Below are positions 9,192 through 17,874 of a DNA stretch of 64,000 bases, piece by piece. The notes under the pieces are model-generated. The model was not told where the DNA came from and searched no databases. It was given only the letters and a program-made list of their open reading frames with translations. Source of the stretch: Bhargavaea sp. CC-171006. GTDB taxonomy: Bacteria > Bacillota > Bacilli > Bacillales_A > Planococcaceae. Position 1 is the stretch's first letter. Each line of letters starts with the position of its first letter. The stretch lies in NCBI RefSeq assembly GCF_009761675.1, contig NZ_QUZH01000033.1:186001-250000 (forward strand). Direction: 5' to 3'. A program made the translations under genes and the position numbers.

Positions 9192-9303
9192 GTCCTCCGG
9201 GTTTCCATTGGCACCATCTCCTGAGTCACATGCAAGGATTGTACGGAAAAGCGATCCGTTCGTTCTCTGCTGAAAACCTAAGCCTGTTGAGGCGGGTTTT
9301 CTT
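9192..9303 (+). ncRNA. Candidate small RNA, tandem unit 1
   Basis: First of two full units in the gap 8995-9714. It begins with a C-rich head (GTCCTCC, then TTTCCAT and ACCATCTCCTGAGTC), has a hairpin ACGGA...TCCGT at 9243-9259 and ends in a terminator-like stem with AAAACC and GGTTTT outer arms at 9273-9300. Unit 2 keeps the same order of elements with different stem bases. No convincing promoter was found. It could instead be an attenuator. Confidence 0.4.
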
Positions 9304-9305
9304 GT

Positions 9306-9411
9306 GTCCTCCCGGTGTCCATCTTCTACCATCCCCTGAGTCCATTGCATAAGCTGTCCGGATTCACTCCGGTCAATTGGCAGAGATCTACTTCAATCTG
9401 CCTATTTTTTT
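9306..9411 (+). ncRNA. Candidate small RNA, tandem unit 2
   Basis: Second unit, 114 bp after the first by the GTCCTCC head. It repeats the head (GTCCTCCCGGTGTCCAT, then ACCATCCCCTGAGTC), has a hairpin CCGGA...TCCGG at 9358-9372, and ends with a clear terminator: GGCAGA and TCTGCC arms (9379-9402) followed by TATTTTTTT. The stem bases differ from unit 1 but still pair, which favours a structured RNA. Confidence 0.45.
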
Positions 9412-9445
9412 GTCCTCCTGGTTTCCATGATCCATCATCCTTTTT
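9412..9445 (+). repeat. Partial third copy of the tandem unit
   Basis: A third GTCCTCC-GG-TTTCCAT head starts 106 bp after the second and then diverges into a small ATCATC...GATGAT hairpin. From here to 9714 I see no gene, only a TTTACCC...GGGTAAA stem near 9610-9633 followed by an AT-rich tract. Confidence 0.4.
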
Positions 9446-9714
9446 GATGATTCGTCCTGCGGATTATCGGTCCGGCCGACTCGGATCATGCGGCGCTGAC
9501 GAGAAAGAACTCCGTCACGTAATGCAAATTTTCCGCCAAGGCTGTGCAGTTCTCCGCCTTCGGCATCTTATACCGATGCATTCAGCGGTGTTCGCCTTGT
9601 ACTATTACTTTACCCGGCAGGAATTGGGGTAAACATTTTGTGTATTATTTTTTATGAATTTTATTATGGGAAAAAGACAACTCTCTTTTCATGCCGAATG
9701 AAACCTGTTACCAT

Positions 9715-9732
9715 TATCTTTAATTCGAGATA
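9715..9732 (+). promoter_or_regulatory. MhqR-type operator
   Basis: The inverted repeat TATCT-n8-AGATA with TTCG in its right half, followed by A residues, matches the MhqR operator known from B. subtilis (tATCTcgaAtTCgAGATa) except at two central positions. It lies 18 bp before the esterase start, where a repressor would block expression until quinones or electrophiles appear. Confidence 0.7.
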
Positions 9733-9750
9733 AAGAAAGTAGGGAACCAA

Positions 9751-10353
9751 TTGAAGCACATCTATAAAGAAGGCAAAGAAGGCAAACCGACGCTGTTGCT
9801 CCTGCATGGAACCGGAGGAACAGAAAATGATCTCCTCCCGATCGGCAATTTCCTCGATCCGGATGCCGGTATCCTGAGTGTCCGGGGAGAAGTGCTGGAA
9901 AATGGCATGCCCCGATTTTTCAGGCGCCTGGCAGAAGGCGTGTTTGACCTGGAAGACCTGGTCAAGCGTACCGAAGACCTGAATGCCTTCATCGACAAGG
10001 CTGCAGCAGATTATGGGTTTGACCGAAAAAATGTGATTGCCGTCGGCTACTCAAACGGGGCCAACATAGCGGCCAGCCTAATGTTCCATTACGACGATGC
10101 ATTGAAGGGTGCAATCCTCCACCATCCGATGGTCCCGATACGTGATAAAGAACTTCCGTCACTGGATGGAACAGCTGTATTCATCGGTGCGGGTACCAAT
10201 GATCCCATCTGTCCGATGGATGAAGCGAAGGATCTGCAAAGTCTGTTGGAAGGAGCGGGTGCAGATGTCCAAATCCACTGGGAGAACTTTGGCCACTCAC
10301 TGACCCAGACAGAAATTCAGGCGGCTGCGGCATGGTATCAAAATAAATACTGA
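9751..10353 (+). CDS. mhqD: MhqD-like carboxylesterase/hydrolase
   Basis: Alpha/beta hydrolase of 200 residues in the phospholipase/carboxylesterase group. The catalytic triad reads Ser101 (GYSNG), Asp151 (GTNDP) and His182 (GHS). The nearby LHGTGG forms the oxyanion loop. The TTG start is preceded by AGTAGGGAAC. The MhqR-type operator directly in front supports the MhqD assignment, a hydrolase induced by methyl-hydroquinone and related electrophiles in Bacillus. No mhqR gene is in the window, so control would be in trans. The natural substrate is not settled. Confidence 0.82.
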   Translation: MKHIYKEGKEGKPTLLLLHGTGGTENDLLPIGNFLDPDAGILSVRGEVLENGMPRFFRRLAEGVFDLEDLVKRTEDLNAFIDKAAADYGFDRKNVIAVGYSNGANIAASLMFHYDDALKGAILHHPMVPIRDKELPSLDGTAVFIGAGTNDPICPMDEAKDLQSLLEGAGADVQIHWENFGHSLTQTEIQAAAAWYQNKY

Positions 10354-10390
10354 AAAAAGCTCCAGTTCCCGTTGGGGAACGGAGCTTTTT
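10354..10390. terminator. Bidirectional terminator between convergent genes
   Basis: The stem AAAAAGCTCC-GTTCCC...GGGAAC-GGAGCTTTTT has A and T runs on both sides. It overlaps the stop codon of the DUF3298 gene. Confidence 0.85.
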
Positions 10391-11060
10391 AAAATGGGAG
10401 CAGTGTCGCTGCCGGACTTGGATCCGCAATGATGGACTCCAGTGATTTGAGAGGAATCGGAAAATAGGGAAAGCCGTAGACGTACGGCGTGAGCTCATAT
10501 AACTGGAAAAACACAGTGAGGGAATGGTCGGCGAGATAGAAATCCTGATCAGGTGAGATCGACTCAAACGGTTCAAGAACAGGGACTTCCCACTGTTTAA
10601 TCTTTTCACTGATGATTCCAGACAGTATTTTGGTATATTCGCTGTCCGGTTTGAATAGGTCTCCAAGGCGATATCGCTTTCCGGTACCCACGTCAAAGGT
10701 CAATCCTTTGGCCAGCGTCAGCCCATGTGCCCCGCCCGTAAAGGAATAAACAACGAGAAGTAGGCTGAGCACGCCCCTTTCGTTCGTCTTCACTTCATAG
10801 TAGCCAACCATTTCGACGAGGTTCGGATTTCCATAGCCAAGTTCTGTGGCCAGCCTGGTGAACTCGGTAATGATCTGCAAATTGATCGCCGACTGGGCAG
10901 TCGGATTGGCAAGGCCCGTTACCTGCGGATAAATCAAGTCGACTTTGGGAGTAGCCATGCGGATGGGGTGGGACACAATTTGGACAGGAAGAGCAAACGG
11001 AATCGGAACCATCCTTTCTGTTTTCTTCAGTTCATGCGGGCAGATAGGTTTGGGTGTCAC
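10389..11060 (-). CDS. DUF3298/RsiV-like domain protein
   Basis: Protein of 223 residues whose C-terminal half, with FTGGAHGLTLAKGLTFDVGTGK and a DLFKPDSEY segment, matches the DUF3298 domain. That domain is found in RsiV anti-sigma factors and in secreted or cytoplasmic proteins of Firmicutes. No signal peptide or membrane segment is visible, so it is not an RsiV orthologue, which would carry one. The start is uncertain: GTG at 11060 has a weak AAAAGAG site, and a Met at residue 17 is the alternative. Function unknown. Confidence 0.65.
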   Translation of the reverse strand: MTPKPICPHELKKTERMVPIPFALPVQIVSHPIRMATPKVDLIYPQVTGLANPTAQSAINLQIITEFTRLATELGYGNPNLVEMVGYYEVKTNERGVLSLLLVVYSFTGGAHGLTLAKGLTFDVGTGKRYRLGDLFKPDSEYTKILSGIISEKIKQWEVPVLEPFESISPDQDFYLADHSLTVFFQLYELTPYVYGFPYFPIPLKSLESIIADPSPAATLLPF

Positions 11061-11141
11061 TCTTTTGTAAGAAGTCTGAAGATGGCGGGTGTTTTCGGGG
11101 CATTATAATAAGAATAACAAAAGCACGGAGGGGGAGATTTG

Positions 11142-12818
11142 ATGAAGACAACGACACCACTGACAGACCTGGAGATCGCAACCCGCGCCAAGATGAAGCC
11201 GATTGGTGAGATTGCAGCAACAGCCGGGATTCCGGAAGAGGCACTGGAACCATACGGCCGCTATAAAGGAAAGATCGATGTGACCAAGCTCACTCCTGCG
11301 GATACTGACGGCAAGGTTGTGCTTGTGACTGCGATCAGCCCGACCCCTGCCGGTGAAGGAAAGTCGACGGTGACTGTCGGGCTTGCCGACGCATTCTCCA
11401 TTTTGGGCGAAAAAACGATGGTCGCCCTGCGCGAACCGTCACTTGGGCCGGTCATGGGGATCAAGGGCGGAGCTGCCGGCGGCGGCTATTCACAAGTACT
11501 GCCAATGGAGGACATCAACCTTCATTTCACCGGGGACATCCATGCGATCACGACGGCGAACAACGCGTTGTCCGCACTGATCGACAACCACCTCCACCAG
11601 GGCAATTCACTCGGCATTGACCCCCGAAGGATCACCTGGAAACGGGTCCTGGATATGAATGACCGGGCGCTCCGACATGTGACGGTCGGATTGGGCGGAC
11701 CGTCAGGCGGCATTCCAAGAGAAGATGGATTCGACATCACCGTCGCATCTGAAATCATGGCTGTCTTCTGCCTGGCGAAATCATTGGATGACCTGAAGGA
11801 GCGGCTTGCACGCATCGTGATCGGCTTTACGTATGGAAAAGAACCGGTGACTGTCCGTGATCTGGGTGCGGAGGGTGCACTGACTCTTCTGCTCAAAGAG
11901 GCATTCAAACCAAACCTGGTGCAGACAATCGGCGGTACGCCTGCGCTGATCCACGGCGGTCCGTTTGCCAACATTGCACACGGCTGCAACTCGCTCGCGG
12001 CAACAATGACAGCGAAACGGCTTGCGGATATCGTCGTCACTGAAGCCGGTTTCGGCTCCGATCTGGGTGCTGAAAAGTTCATGGACATTAAAGCACGCCA
12101 AGGAGACTTCAAGCCGGATGCAGTAGTCATCGTCGCAACTGTCCGGGCACTGAAAATGCATGGCGGTGTTCCGAAAACAGACCTTTCCGGCTCAAATGCG
12201 CTTGCGGTCACAGAAGGACTCCCGAACCTGGCAAAGCATATCGACACGATCCGCTCGTTTGGCATCGAACCGGTCGTTGCTCTGAACCGATTCATCACCG
12301 ATACGGAGGATGAAATCGAAACGGTTCTCGACTATTGCCGGGAACATGGTGTCCGGGCAGCGCTGGCCGATGTGTGGTCTAAAGGCGGAGAGGGCGGTAC
12401 CGATGTCGCCCGTCTTGTTCTGGAGCAGATCGGGGATGGCAACCGGTTTGCCCCGGTGTATGACGAACTCGATGCTTTCGAGGATAAAGTGGCTGCCGTT
12501 GTCACAAAAGTTTACGGTGGGGCAGGGGTTAACTTCACAGACCGTGCACAAAAGCAGCTGGCCGACATCAGGAAGCGGGGCTGGGACATCCTGCCGGTCT
12601 GCATGGCGAAGACCCAGTACTCGTTCACTGACGATCCTTCTGTACTCGGCCGTCCGGAAGGCTTTACGATTACCATCCGTGAGCTCATCCCGAAGCTTGG
12701 GGCGGGGTTCATCGTCTGTCTGACCGGTGATATCATGACGATGCCAGGCCTTCCGAAAGAACCTGCCGCCATGCGCATGGACGTCGACCATGATGGTAAT
12801 GCGGTCGGCCTGATGTAA
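11142..12818 (+). CDS. fhs: Formate-tetrahydrofolate ligase
   Basis: ATP-dependent enzyme that joins formate to tetrahydrofolate, giving 10-formyl-THF for one-carbon metabolism. The 558-residue chain is the normal length. It shows the P-loop region [33 protein letters not shown], and the C-terminal [10 protein letters not shown] motif of the family. The ATG at 11142 follows GGAGGGGGAG. The gene is monocistronic, ended by a bidirectional terminator. Confidence 0.96.
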   Translation: MKTTTPLTDLEIATRAKMKPIGEIAATAGIPEEALEPYGRYKGKIDVTKLTPADTDGKVVLVTAISPTPAGEGKSTVTVGLADAFSILGEKTMVALREPSLGPVMGIKGGAAGGGYSQVLPMEDINLHFTGDIHAITTANNALSALIDNHLHQGNSLGIDPRRITWKRVLDMNDRALRHVTVGLGGPSGGIPREDGFDITVASEIMAVFCLAKSLDDLKERLARIVIGFTYGKEPVTVRDLGAEGALTLLLKEAFKPNLVQTIGGTPALIHGGPFANIAHGCNSLAATMTAKRLADIVVTEAGFGSDLGAEKFMDIKARQGDFKPDAVVIVATVRALKMHGGVPKTDLSGSNALAVTEGLPNLAKHIDTIRSFGIEPVVALNRFITDTEDEIETVLDYCREHGVRAALADVWSKGGEGGTDVARLVLEQIGDGNRFAPVYDELDAFEDKVAAVVTKVYGGAGVNFTDRAQKQLADIRKRGWDILPVCMAKTQYSFTDDPSVLGRPEGFTITIRELIPKLGAGFIVCLTGDIMTMPGLPKEPAAMRMDVDHDGNAVGLM

Positions 12819-12826
12819 ATACGCAT

Positions 12827-12862
12827 AAAACGGACCTCCCAAAAAATGAGAGGTCCGTTTTT
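12827..12862. terminator. Bidirectional terminator after fhs
   Basis: The stem CGGACCTC...GAGGTCCG is flanked by AAAA and TTTTT. It lies between convergent fhs and the P-loop kinase gene. Confidence 0.85.
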
Positions 12863-13459
12863 CTATGCTTGCTGTTTGGAAGCATCGTCAATCCACCGTT
12901 TGATGGCGGCTGCTGTTTCTGCTGCTGTTAGTAACGTACTGTCAATCCTCAGATAATGGATGTCCGGGAGGAGCCGCTCTACTTCGCCGGTTTTCGAATT
13001 CAGCCGATGTTTCCTATGAGTATCCAGCAACTCATTTTTGGAGAATCCAAGATCACGTTTGGACGGTTTGGCCAGCAGCCGGTCCTCTCCGACATTCCTT
13101 TCAAGACGTATGTCCAGAGAAGCCTCCAGCTCAACATAAAAGACACTGCCGCCCGCCTGAATGAACAGATCACAAACCTCTTTGAGAAAAGCACGGTCGC
13201 TTTCCAGGTTATAAGCGACCACTACGGTAAAAATGATACCTGAGACGACATTCCTGTCACTTTTTACAAAAGCACGAAACAGGTTCTTCCTTGTTTCATC
13301 TGACAGGCAAAACGCTTCTTTTGTGTACCCGAGAAACCGTGCGAACAAATCGATTGTCTGGTGATTATAGAGAAGCTGCGCATCCATATGTTTTTCCAGT
13401 TCTCTGCCAACCGTCATTTTACCGACGGCTTGGGGACCGGTGACCAGAATCAGCTCCAT
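12863..13459 (-). CDS. P-loop kinase-like ATPase (shikimate/adenylate kinase fold)
   Basis: Soluble protein of 198 residues. It opens with LILVTGPQAVGKMTVGREL, a Walker A (GPQAVGK) seen in small nucleotide and metabolite kinases. A later YVELEASLDIRLERNVGEDR resembles the lid arginine region. The true start is ATG 13459 with GGAGGTACAGAT before it. The frame stays open further upstream but runs into the preceding gene. It starts 13 bp after the UvrA-like gene and so likely shares its transcript. Substrate unknown. Confidence 0.72.
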   Translation of the reverse strand: MELILVTGPQAVGKMTVGRELEKHMDAQLLYNHQTIDLFARFLGYTKEAFCLSDETRKNLFRAFVKSDRNVVSGIIFTVVVAYNLESDRAFLKEVCDLFIQAGGSVFYVELEASLDIRLERNVGEDRLLAKPSKRDLGFSKNELLDTHRKHRLNSKTGEVERLLPDIHYLRIDSTLLTAAETAAAIKRWIDDASKQQA

Positions 13460-13472
13460 ATCTGTACCTCCT

Positions 13473-15737
13473 TCAGGATCGCAGGCTTTCCTCCACATAC
13501 GGTCTTGTGATCGACTTGTCACTTTTAAGAAGCTCTTCGGGTGTTCCGGTGAAGAGAATGTTGCCGCCCGCACTGCCTCCTCCGGGGCCCAGTTCGATCA
13601 GGTAATCTGCCCGCTTCATGACATCCAGGCGATGCTCGACCAAAAACAGGCTGTTTCCTTCATCGACAAGCTGATGAAACAGGTCCATCAGCTTTAGCGT
13701 ATCATCGGGATGGAGCCCTTCGGTCGGCTCGTCCATGATGAAAACGGCACCTTTCTCATTCAGATGACTCGCCAGTTTCACCCGCTGCAGCTCACCGCCT
13801 GAGAGGGTGGACATCGATTGGTTCAGACGGATATAGCCGAGTCCTACCCGATCAAGCGAGATGAGCTGTTCCTTGAACGGTTCGCTCTCGAAGAAAACGA
13901 TGGCTTCCTGTACTGACATGCCCATCACATCGGCAATTGACTTTCCGTCCACCCGGTACTGAAGTACTTCGGGTGCATACCGGGTGCCGTCACACACTTC
14001 ACAGACTGTTTCGATCGGGTCCATAAAATGCATGCCGGTCACGATGATGCCTTTTCCGCCGCAGGCAGGGCAGGCCCCTTTGGAATTAAAGCTGAACAGG
14101 GAGGCTGGCGCACCGGTTTCTTTGGCAAACCGTTTCCGGATGTCATCGGAGATGTCCAGATAGGTTGCCGGTGTCGAGCGGGATGTGGCTCCGATGGCTT
14201 TCTGGCTGATGGAGACGATCGGGCCTGTCCAATCCTGCTGAAACAGCTGCATCAGTGAACTTTTTCCGGATCCGGCCACGCCGGCGATCACTGTCAGCAC
14301 GCCAAGGGGAAGATCAACCGTTACACGATTCAGATTGTGCAGTGAAGCTTGTTCGAGCCGGTGCCATCCTGCAGGCGTCCGTGGCCTGTTATTCAGAGGA
14401 ACAGACTGCCGAAGAGACCGGCCGGTCAGCGTGCCGGATGCCAGGAGGTCCGTGTAGCTCCCGGTAAAAACTACCTCACCGCCATGTTCGCCGGCATGCG
14501 GTCCCATCTCGATGACGTGATCCGCCAGCCTGATGATTTCGGGATGATGCTCGACAATCAGTACGGTATTTCCATGGTCCCGCAGCTTCAACAGTGATTT
14601 GATCAGGCGTCTGATGTCAGAGTGATGAAGTCCGGCACTTGGCTCGTCAAATACGTACACCATATCAGTAAGCGAAGAATTAATGTATTTTGCAATTTTC
14701 GTCCGCTGTGCTTCTCCTCCGGACAATGTGCTGACGCCGCGGCTGAGCGTCAGGTAACCGAGGCCGATGTCGACAAGAGCTCGTAGCCGGAGTTCCAATT
14801 CCTTTTGGAGATCTCTTGCAATCGGATTGGAGATGGACCGGATAAATGGGACGGTCTCATCTATAGGCAACGCTACGACATCAGCAATGCTCTTGCCGTC
14901 GATTTTGCAGCTCCGCACTTTTTCATTGACCCGTGTGCCGCCGCATTCGGGGCACTCGTATGTCGTCACCATCTGGTCAAGCACTTTCTGGTGGCGCTTG
15001 CCCTCTTTCTGGGTGATAACGCTCCTGTACATACGGGGGACGATGCCTTCGAACTTCGCGGATTTGGGCCAGTTATCCGGCGGATTCTTGAGCTTGATCT
15101 GCGGGGAGTAAAGGAACAGCTCCAATTCTTCCGGAGAGTAGTCGCGGATTTTCTTGTCCAGATCAAACAGCCCGCTGTAGGCATACCGTTTCCATCGCCA
15201 GGCGCCCGTAGTGAAGGCGGGGAAATGGATGACTCCCTCATCATTCAGGGATTTATCGAAGTCGATCAGCCGGTGAACATCCAGATCCGTCACTTCACCG
15301 ATGCCCTCGCAACGCGGACACATGCCCGACGGGTGATTAAAGGAAAAGGCATCGGAGTAGCCGATGAATGGCCGGCCAATGCGGGAATAGAGCAGACGGA
15401 GCTGGGCGTAGATATCCGTATAAGTCCCCACGGTCGACCGGGAATTTTGGGCGGGTTTCTTCTGATCAAGAATGATCGTCACCGGAAGGTTCTCGATCCT
15501 GCCGACCCGTGGCCTTCCGTACTTCGGAAGGTATTGTTGGACGAAGCTCGGAAAGGTTTCGTTCAGTTCCCTTCTGGATTCGGCGGCAATCGTATCCAGG
15601 CAGAGGGAAGACTTGCCGGAACCGGAGACCCCGGTGAAAACGGTGATTTTCTTTTTTGGCAGATCCACTGATACGTCTTTCAGGTTATTTTCATTTGCAT
15701 GGATGATACGGATGACTTCTTGGCTGACGGATGGCAT
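13473..15737 (-). CDS. Short UvrA-like ABC ATPase
   Basis: Tandem ABC ATPase of 754 residues related to UvrA but about 200 residues shorter than true UvrA. It has two Walker A motifs (GVSGSGKS and GVAGSGKS) and two signatures (LSGGEAQR and LSGGELQR). The zinc-finger cysteine pairs CPRC, CPEC and the CPAC/CEVC set remain. This fits the UvrA-like class (UvrA2/DrrC type) linked to drug or DNA-damage tolerance; such proteins lack the UvrB-binding region. It is followed closely by a P-loop kinase gene. It is not the housekeeping uvrA, which usually sits next to uvrB. Confidence 0.85.
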   Translation of the reverse strand: MPSVSQEVIRIIHANENNLKDVSVDLPKKKITVFTGVSGSGKSSLCLDTIAAESRRELNETFPSFVQQYLPKYGRPRVGRIENLPVTIILDQKKPAQNSRSTVGTYTDIYAQLRLLYSRIGRPFIGYSDAFSFNHPSGMCPRCEGIGEVTDLDVHRLIDFDKSLNDEGVIHFPAFTTGAWRWKRYAYSGLFDLDKKIRDYSPEELELFLYSPQIKLKNPPDNWPKSAKFEGIVPRMYRSVITQKEGKRHQKVLDQMVTTYECPECGGTRVNEKVRSCKIDGKSIADVVALPIDETVPFIRSISNPIARDLQKELELRLRALVDIGLGYLTLSRGVSTLSGGEAQRTKIAKYINSSLTDMVYVFDEPSAGLHHSDIRRLIKSLLKLRDHGNTVLIVEHHPEIIRLADHVIEMGPHAGEHGGEVVFTGSYTDLLASGTLTGRSLRQSVPLNNRPRTPAGWHRLEQASLHNLNRVTVDLPLGVLTVIAGVAGSGKSSLMQLFQQDWTGPIVSISQKAIGATSRSTPATYLDISDDIRKRFAKETGAPASLFSFNSKGACPACGGKGIIVTGMHFMDPIETVCEVCDGTRYAPEVLQYRVDGKSIADVMGMSVQEAIVFFESEPFKEQLISLDRVGLGYIRLNQSMSTLSGGELQRVKLASHLNEKGAVFIMDEPTEGLHPDDTLKLMDLFHQLVDEGNSLFLVEHRLDVMKRADYLIELGPGGGSAGGNILFTGTPEELLKSDKSITRPYVEESLRS

Positions 15738-15814
15738 GATGACACTCCTTCAAGGCAATCATTATATAAATGTACGTTATAGGATACTTTACACGATTCG
15801 GAAGGTGATGAAAA

Positions 15815-16386
15815 TTGACGTTGTTTTGCCCGGAAATCTGGCCGGAAGATCCGACGCCTGCAAATGAACGGGATTGCAGGGAATGCGGGCTTTATCTGCA
15901 GGGGACGAGGATGGTATGGGGCGAAGGGAACCCCGAAGCACCTGTTATGGTCATCCTTGATAACCCCGGGGCACGGGAGGACAGGGAGGGAAATCCGATC
16001 CTATGCGGAACCCGGCAAACCTTCCAGCAGGCCATTCATGAAACCGGATTGGAGAACAAGCTGTTTTATGTGACATATATTCTGAAGAGAAGACCGATCC
16101 GTAAATATAACAAGGAACAAACAAGAGACATCTGCATGCACCGCCATTTGGATGAGCAACTGCGAAAGCACCGGCCGACACTCATCCTCTGTCTCGGAAA
16201 TGTTGCCGTACAATCATTCTTCGGGGATCCTGAAGCGTTGTAAAGGGACTGAGGGGCAGTTGGCATGAAATAAACGGCTACGAAACAACCGCAGCCTATC
16301 ACCCCTTGGCGGTCAGGCGCCGTCCCAATCTCTATAAGCTTTTCCTTGAGGACATGGCGCTCGTTAAACACAGATTGATGAAATGA
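15815..16386 (+). pseudogene. Uracil-DNA glycosylase-family gene with a frameshift
   Basis: The first 142 codons from TTG 15815 read like a uracil-DNA glycosylase superfamily protein, with RDCRECGL cysteines, a GEGNPEAPVMVILDNPG active-site-like segment and LCLGNVAVQSFFGDPEA. A TAA at 16241 stops this frame. The expected continuation KGLRGSWHEINGYE...AYHPLAVRRRPNLYKLFLEDM is present in another frame and runs to a TGA at 16384-16386. One base lost or two gained near 16237-16243 explains this. It is either a true pseudogene or an assembly error. Without the shift it would make about 190 residues. Confidence 0.75.
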
Positions 16387-16388
16387 AA

Positions 16389-16413
16389 AACTGTCCGGCA
16401 ACGCCGGACAGTT
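16389..16413. terminator. Bidirectional terminator before the end of ilvA
   Basis: A perfect 11-bp stem (AACTGTCCGGC and its complement) with a 3-nt loop lies between the convergent glycosylase remnant and ilvA. Confidence 0.7.
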
Positions 16414-16419
16414 ATTAAA

Positions 16420-17688
16420 TCAGATCAGCAGGCCGAAAAGGTAGCTGTCTTTATTCAGTTCTTTGTAAGGGAAGCCTAAGATGTTCATGCGTTCGATCAG
16501 GCCGTTGTAATCTTCGGGATGCTTGATCTCAATACCGACAATCGCCGGTCCGCTTTCTTTGTTGTTTTTCTTTGTGTACTCGAACGTCGTAATATCGTCA
16601 TCCGGACCAAGCACATTGTCCAGGAACTGGCGGAGTGCACCCGCACGCTGAGGGAAGTCGAGAATGAAGTAGTGGAGGAGACCTTCATGGATCAGGGACT
16701 TTTCCCTGATTTCCTGCATGCGGCTGATGTCATTGTTGCCGCCGCTGATCACACAGACGACGGTTTTCCCCTTGATTTCATCCTTGTATTCATCGAGTGC
16801 CGCGATCGGCAAGGCTCCGGCGGGCTCGGCGACGATGGCATGCTCATTGTACAGATCAAGGATTGCGGTACACACCTTTCCTTCAGGGATAGGGAGGATG
16901 TCGTCCACGTATTCGCTGCAGATTTCATAGGTGAGCGTTCCTGGGGTCTGAACGGCAGCTCCGTCAACGAACTTGTCGATGGAATCAAGCGGGGTGACCT
17001 TTCCTCTCTCTATCGAGGCTTTCATGCTGGCTGCGCCAGCAGGCTCTACACCGATCATTTTTGTCTGCGGCGAGACGTTTTTAATATAGGTGGAGAGCCC
17101 GGACATCAGGCCGCCTCCGCCGATGGAAGCAAAGACGAAATCAGCAGGCTCTCCGATGTCATTCAGGATCTCGACTGCGACAGTTCCCTGGCCGGCCATC
17201 AGGACCGGATCATCAAAAGGATGGATGAACAGCTGGCCGTGCTCCTTCTTATAGGCCATTGCCTGGGCAGATGATTCGTCGAACGTATCACCGGTCAGGA
17301 TAATCTCGACCTGGTCGCGGCCGAACATTTTCACTTGGCTGATCTTCTGTTTCGGAGTGGTCTGAGGCATGAAGATTTTCCCTTCGATGCCGAGTTCGGC
17401 ACATGCAAAGGCGACACCCTGGGCATGGTTTCCGGCACTGGCGCAGACGACGCCTTTTTCACGGGCTTCGTTTTCGACTGATTTGATTTTGTAATAGGCG
17501 CCCCGAAGCTTGAATGACCGGACGTGCTGAAGGTCTTCGCGCTTAACGTACAGCCGGCAGTCATATTTTTCGGAGAGCCGTTTGTTCAGCTGAAGGGGAG
17601 TGTGCTCGACGACTTCTTTCAGCTTCTGGTAGGCGATGAGGATATCCTCCACGTGAAGCAGTTTTGTCCGTTCATTTGTAGCTGGCAT
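16420..17688 (-). CDS. ilvA: Threonine dehydratase (threonine ammonia-lyase), biosynthetic
   Basis: PLP enzyme that converts threonine to 2-oxobutanoate and ammonia, the first step of isoleucine synthesis. The PLP lysine lies in SFKLRGAYYKI, with the SAGNHAQG phosphate loop and the glycine-rich SGGNND segment. A C-terminal ACT-like regulatory domain (about residues 325-422) is the site of isoleucine feedback in the family. ATG 17688 is chosen; a GTG nine bases upstream is the alternative. The gene is divergent from the kynurenine operon. No T-box leader was seen. Confidence 0.93.
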   Translation of the reverse strand: MPATNERTKLLHVEDILIAYQKLKEVVEHTPLQLNKRLSEKYDCRLYVKREDLQHVRSFKLRGAYYKIKSVENEAREKGVVCASAGNHAQGVAFACAELGIEGKIFMPQTTPKQKISQVKMFGRDQVEIILTGDTFDESSAQAMAYKKEHGQLFIHPFDDPVLMAGQGTVAVEILNDIGEPADFVFASIGGGGLMSGLSTYIKNVSPQTKMIGVEPAGAASMKASIERGKVTPLDSIDKFVDGAAVQTPGTLTYEICSEYVDDILPIPEGKVCTAILDLYNEHAIVAEPAGALPIAALDEYKDEIKGKTVVCVISGGNNDISRMQEIREKSLIHEGLLHYFILDFPQRAGALRQFLDNVLGPDDDITTFEYTKKNNKESGPAIVGIEIKHPEDYNGLIERMNILGFPYKELNKDSYLFGLLI

Positions 17689-17808
17689 CCATAACACGAC
17701 CTTTTTTTGAAATTGAATGGTTTTATTCTATCATGTATAAACCTAAATCTCACTGTAATTTTCAAAAGATTCGAGTACAATTATATCCCGGAAAACTAGC
17801 CATAAAAT

Positions 17809-17822
17809 AGAAAGCGCTTGCA
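17809..17822 (+). promoter_or_regulatory. Likely cre (CcpA) site before kynU
   Basis: AGAAAGCGCTTGCA matches the catabolite-responsive element consensus TGNAARCGNWWWCA at all but two positions. It lies about 50 bp before the kynU start and downstream of a TACAAT box at 17776, where CcpA binding would repress. A role in sugar repression of tryptophan breakdown is inferred. Confidence 0.55.
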
Positions 17823-17874
17823 AGGTTCATGGCATTGCCGTACAGTCGGAGTAAATAGCAAAGGGGGACACGGA

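Noticed and set aside
9153-9350. 65-codon frame on the - strand across the tandem units
   Set aside because: It lies over repeated, hairpin-forming sequence, has no ribosome site and no protein-like composition.
11522-12298. Open frame of 258 codons opposite fhs
   Set aside because: Shadow of fhs with Ser/Arg-rich composition typical of antisense frames.
14805-15671. Open frame of 288 codons opposite the UvrA-like gene
   Set aside because: Mirror of the strongly supported ABC ATPase frame; no start signal or known motif.
17689-17874. T-box leader before ilvA or kynU
   Set aside because: No AGGGTGG-type box or specifier stem, and the region is too short.
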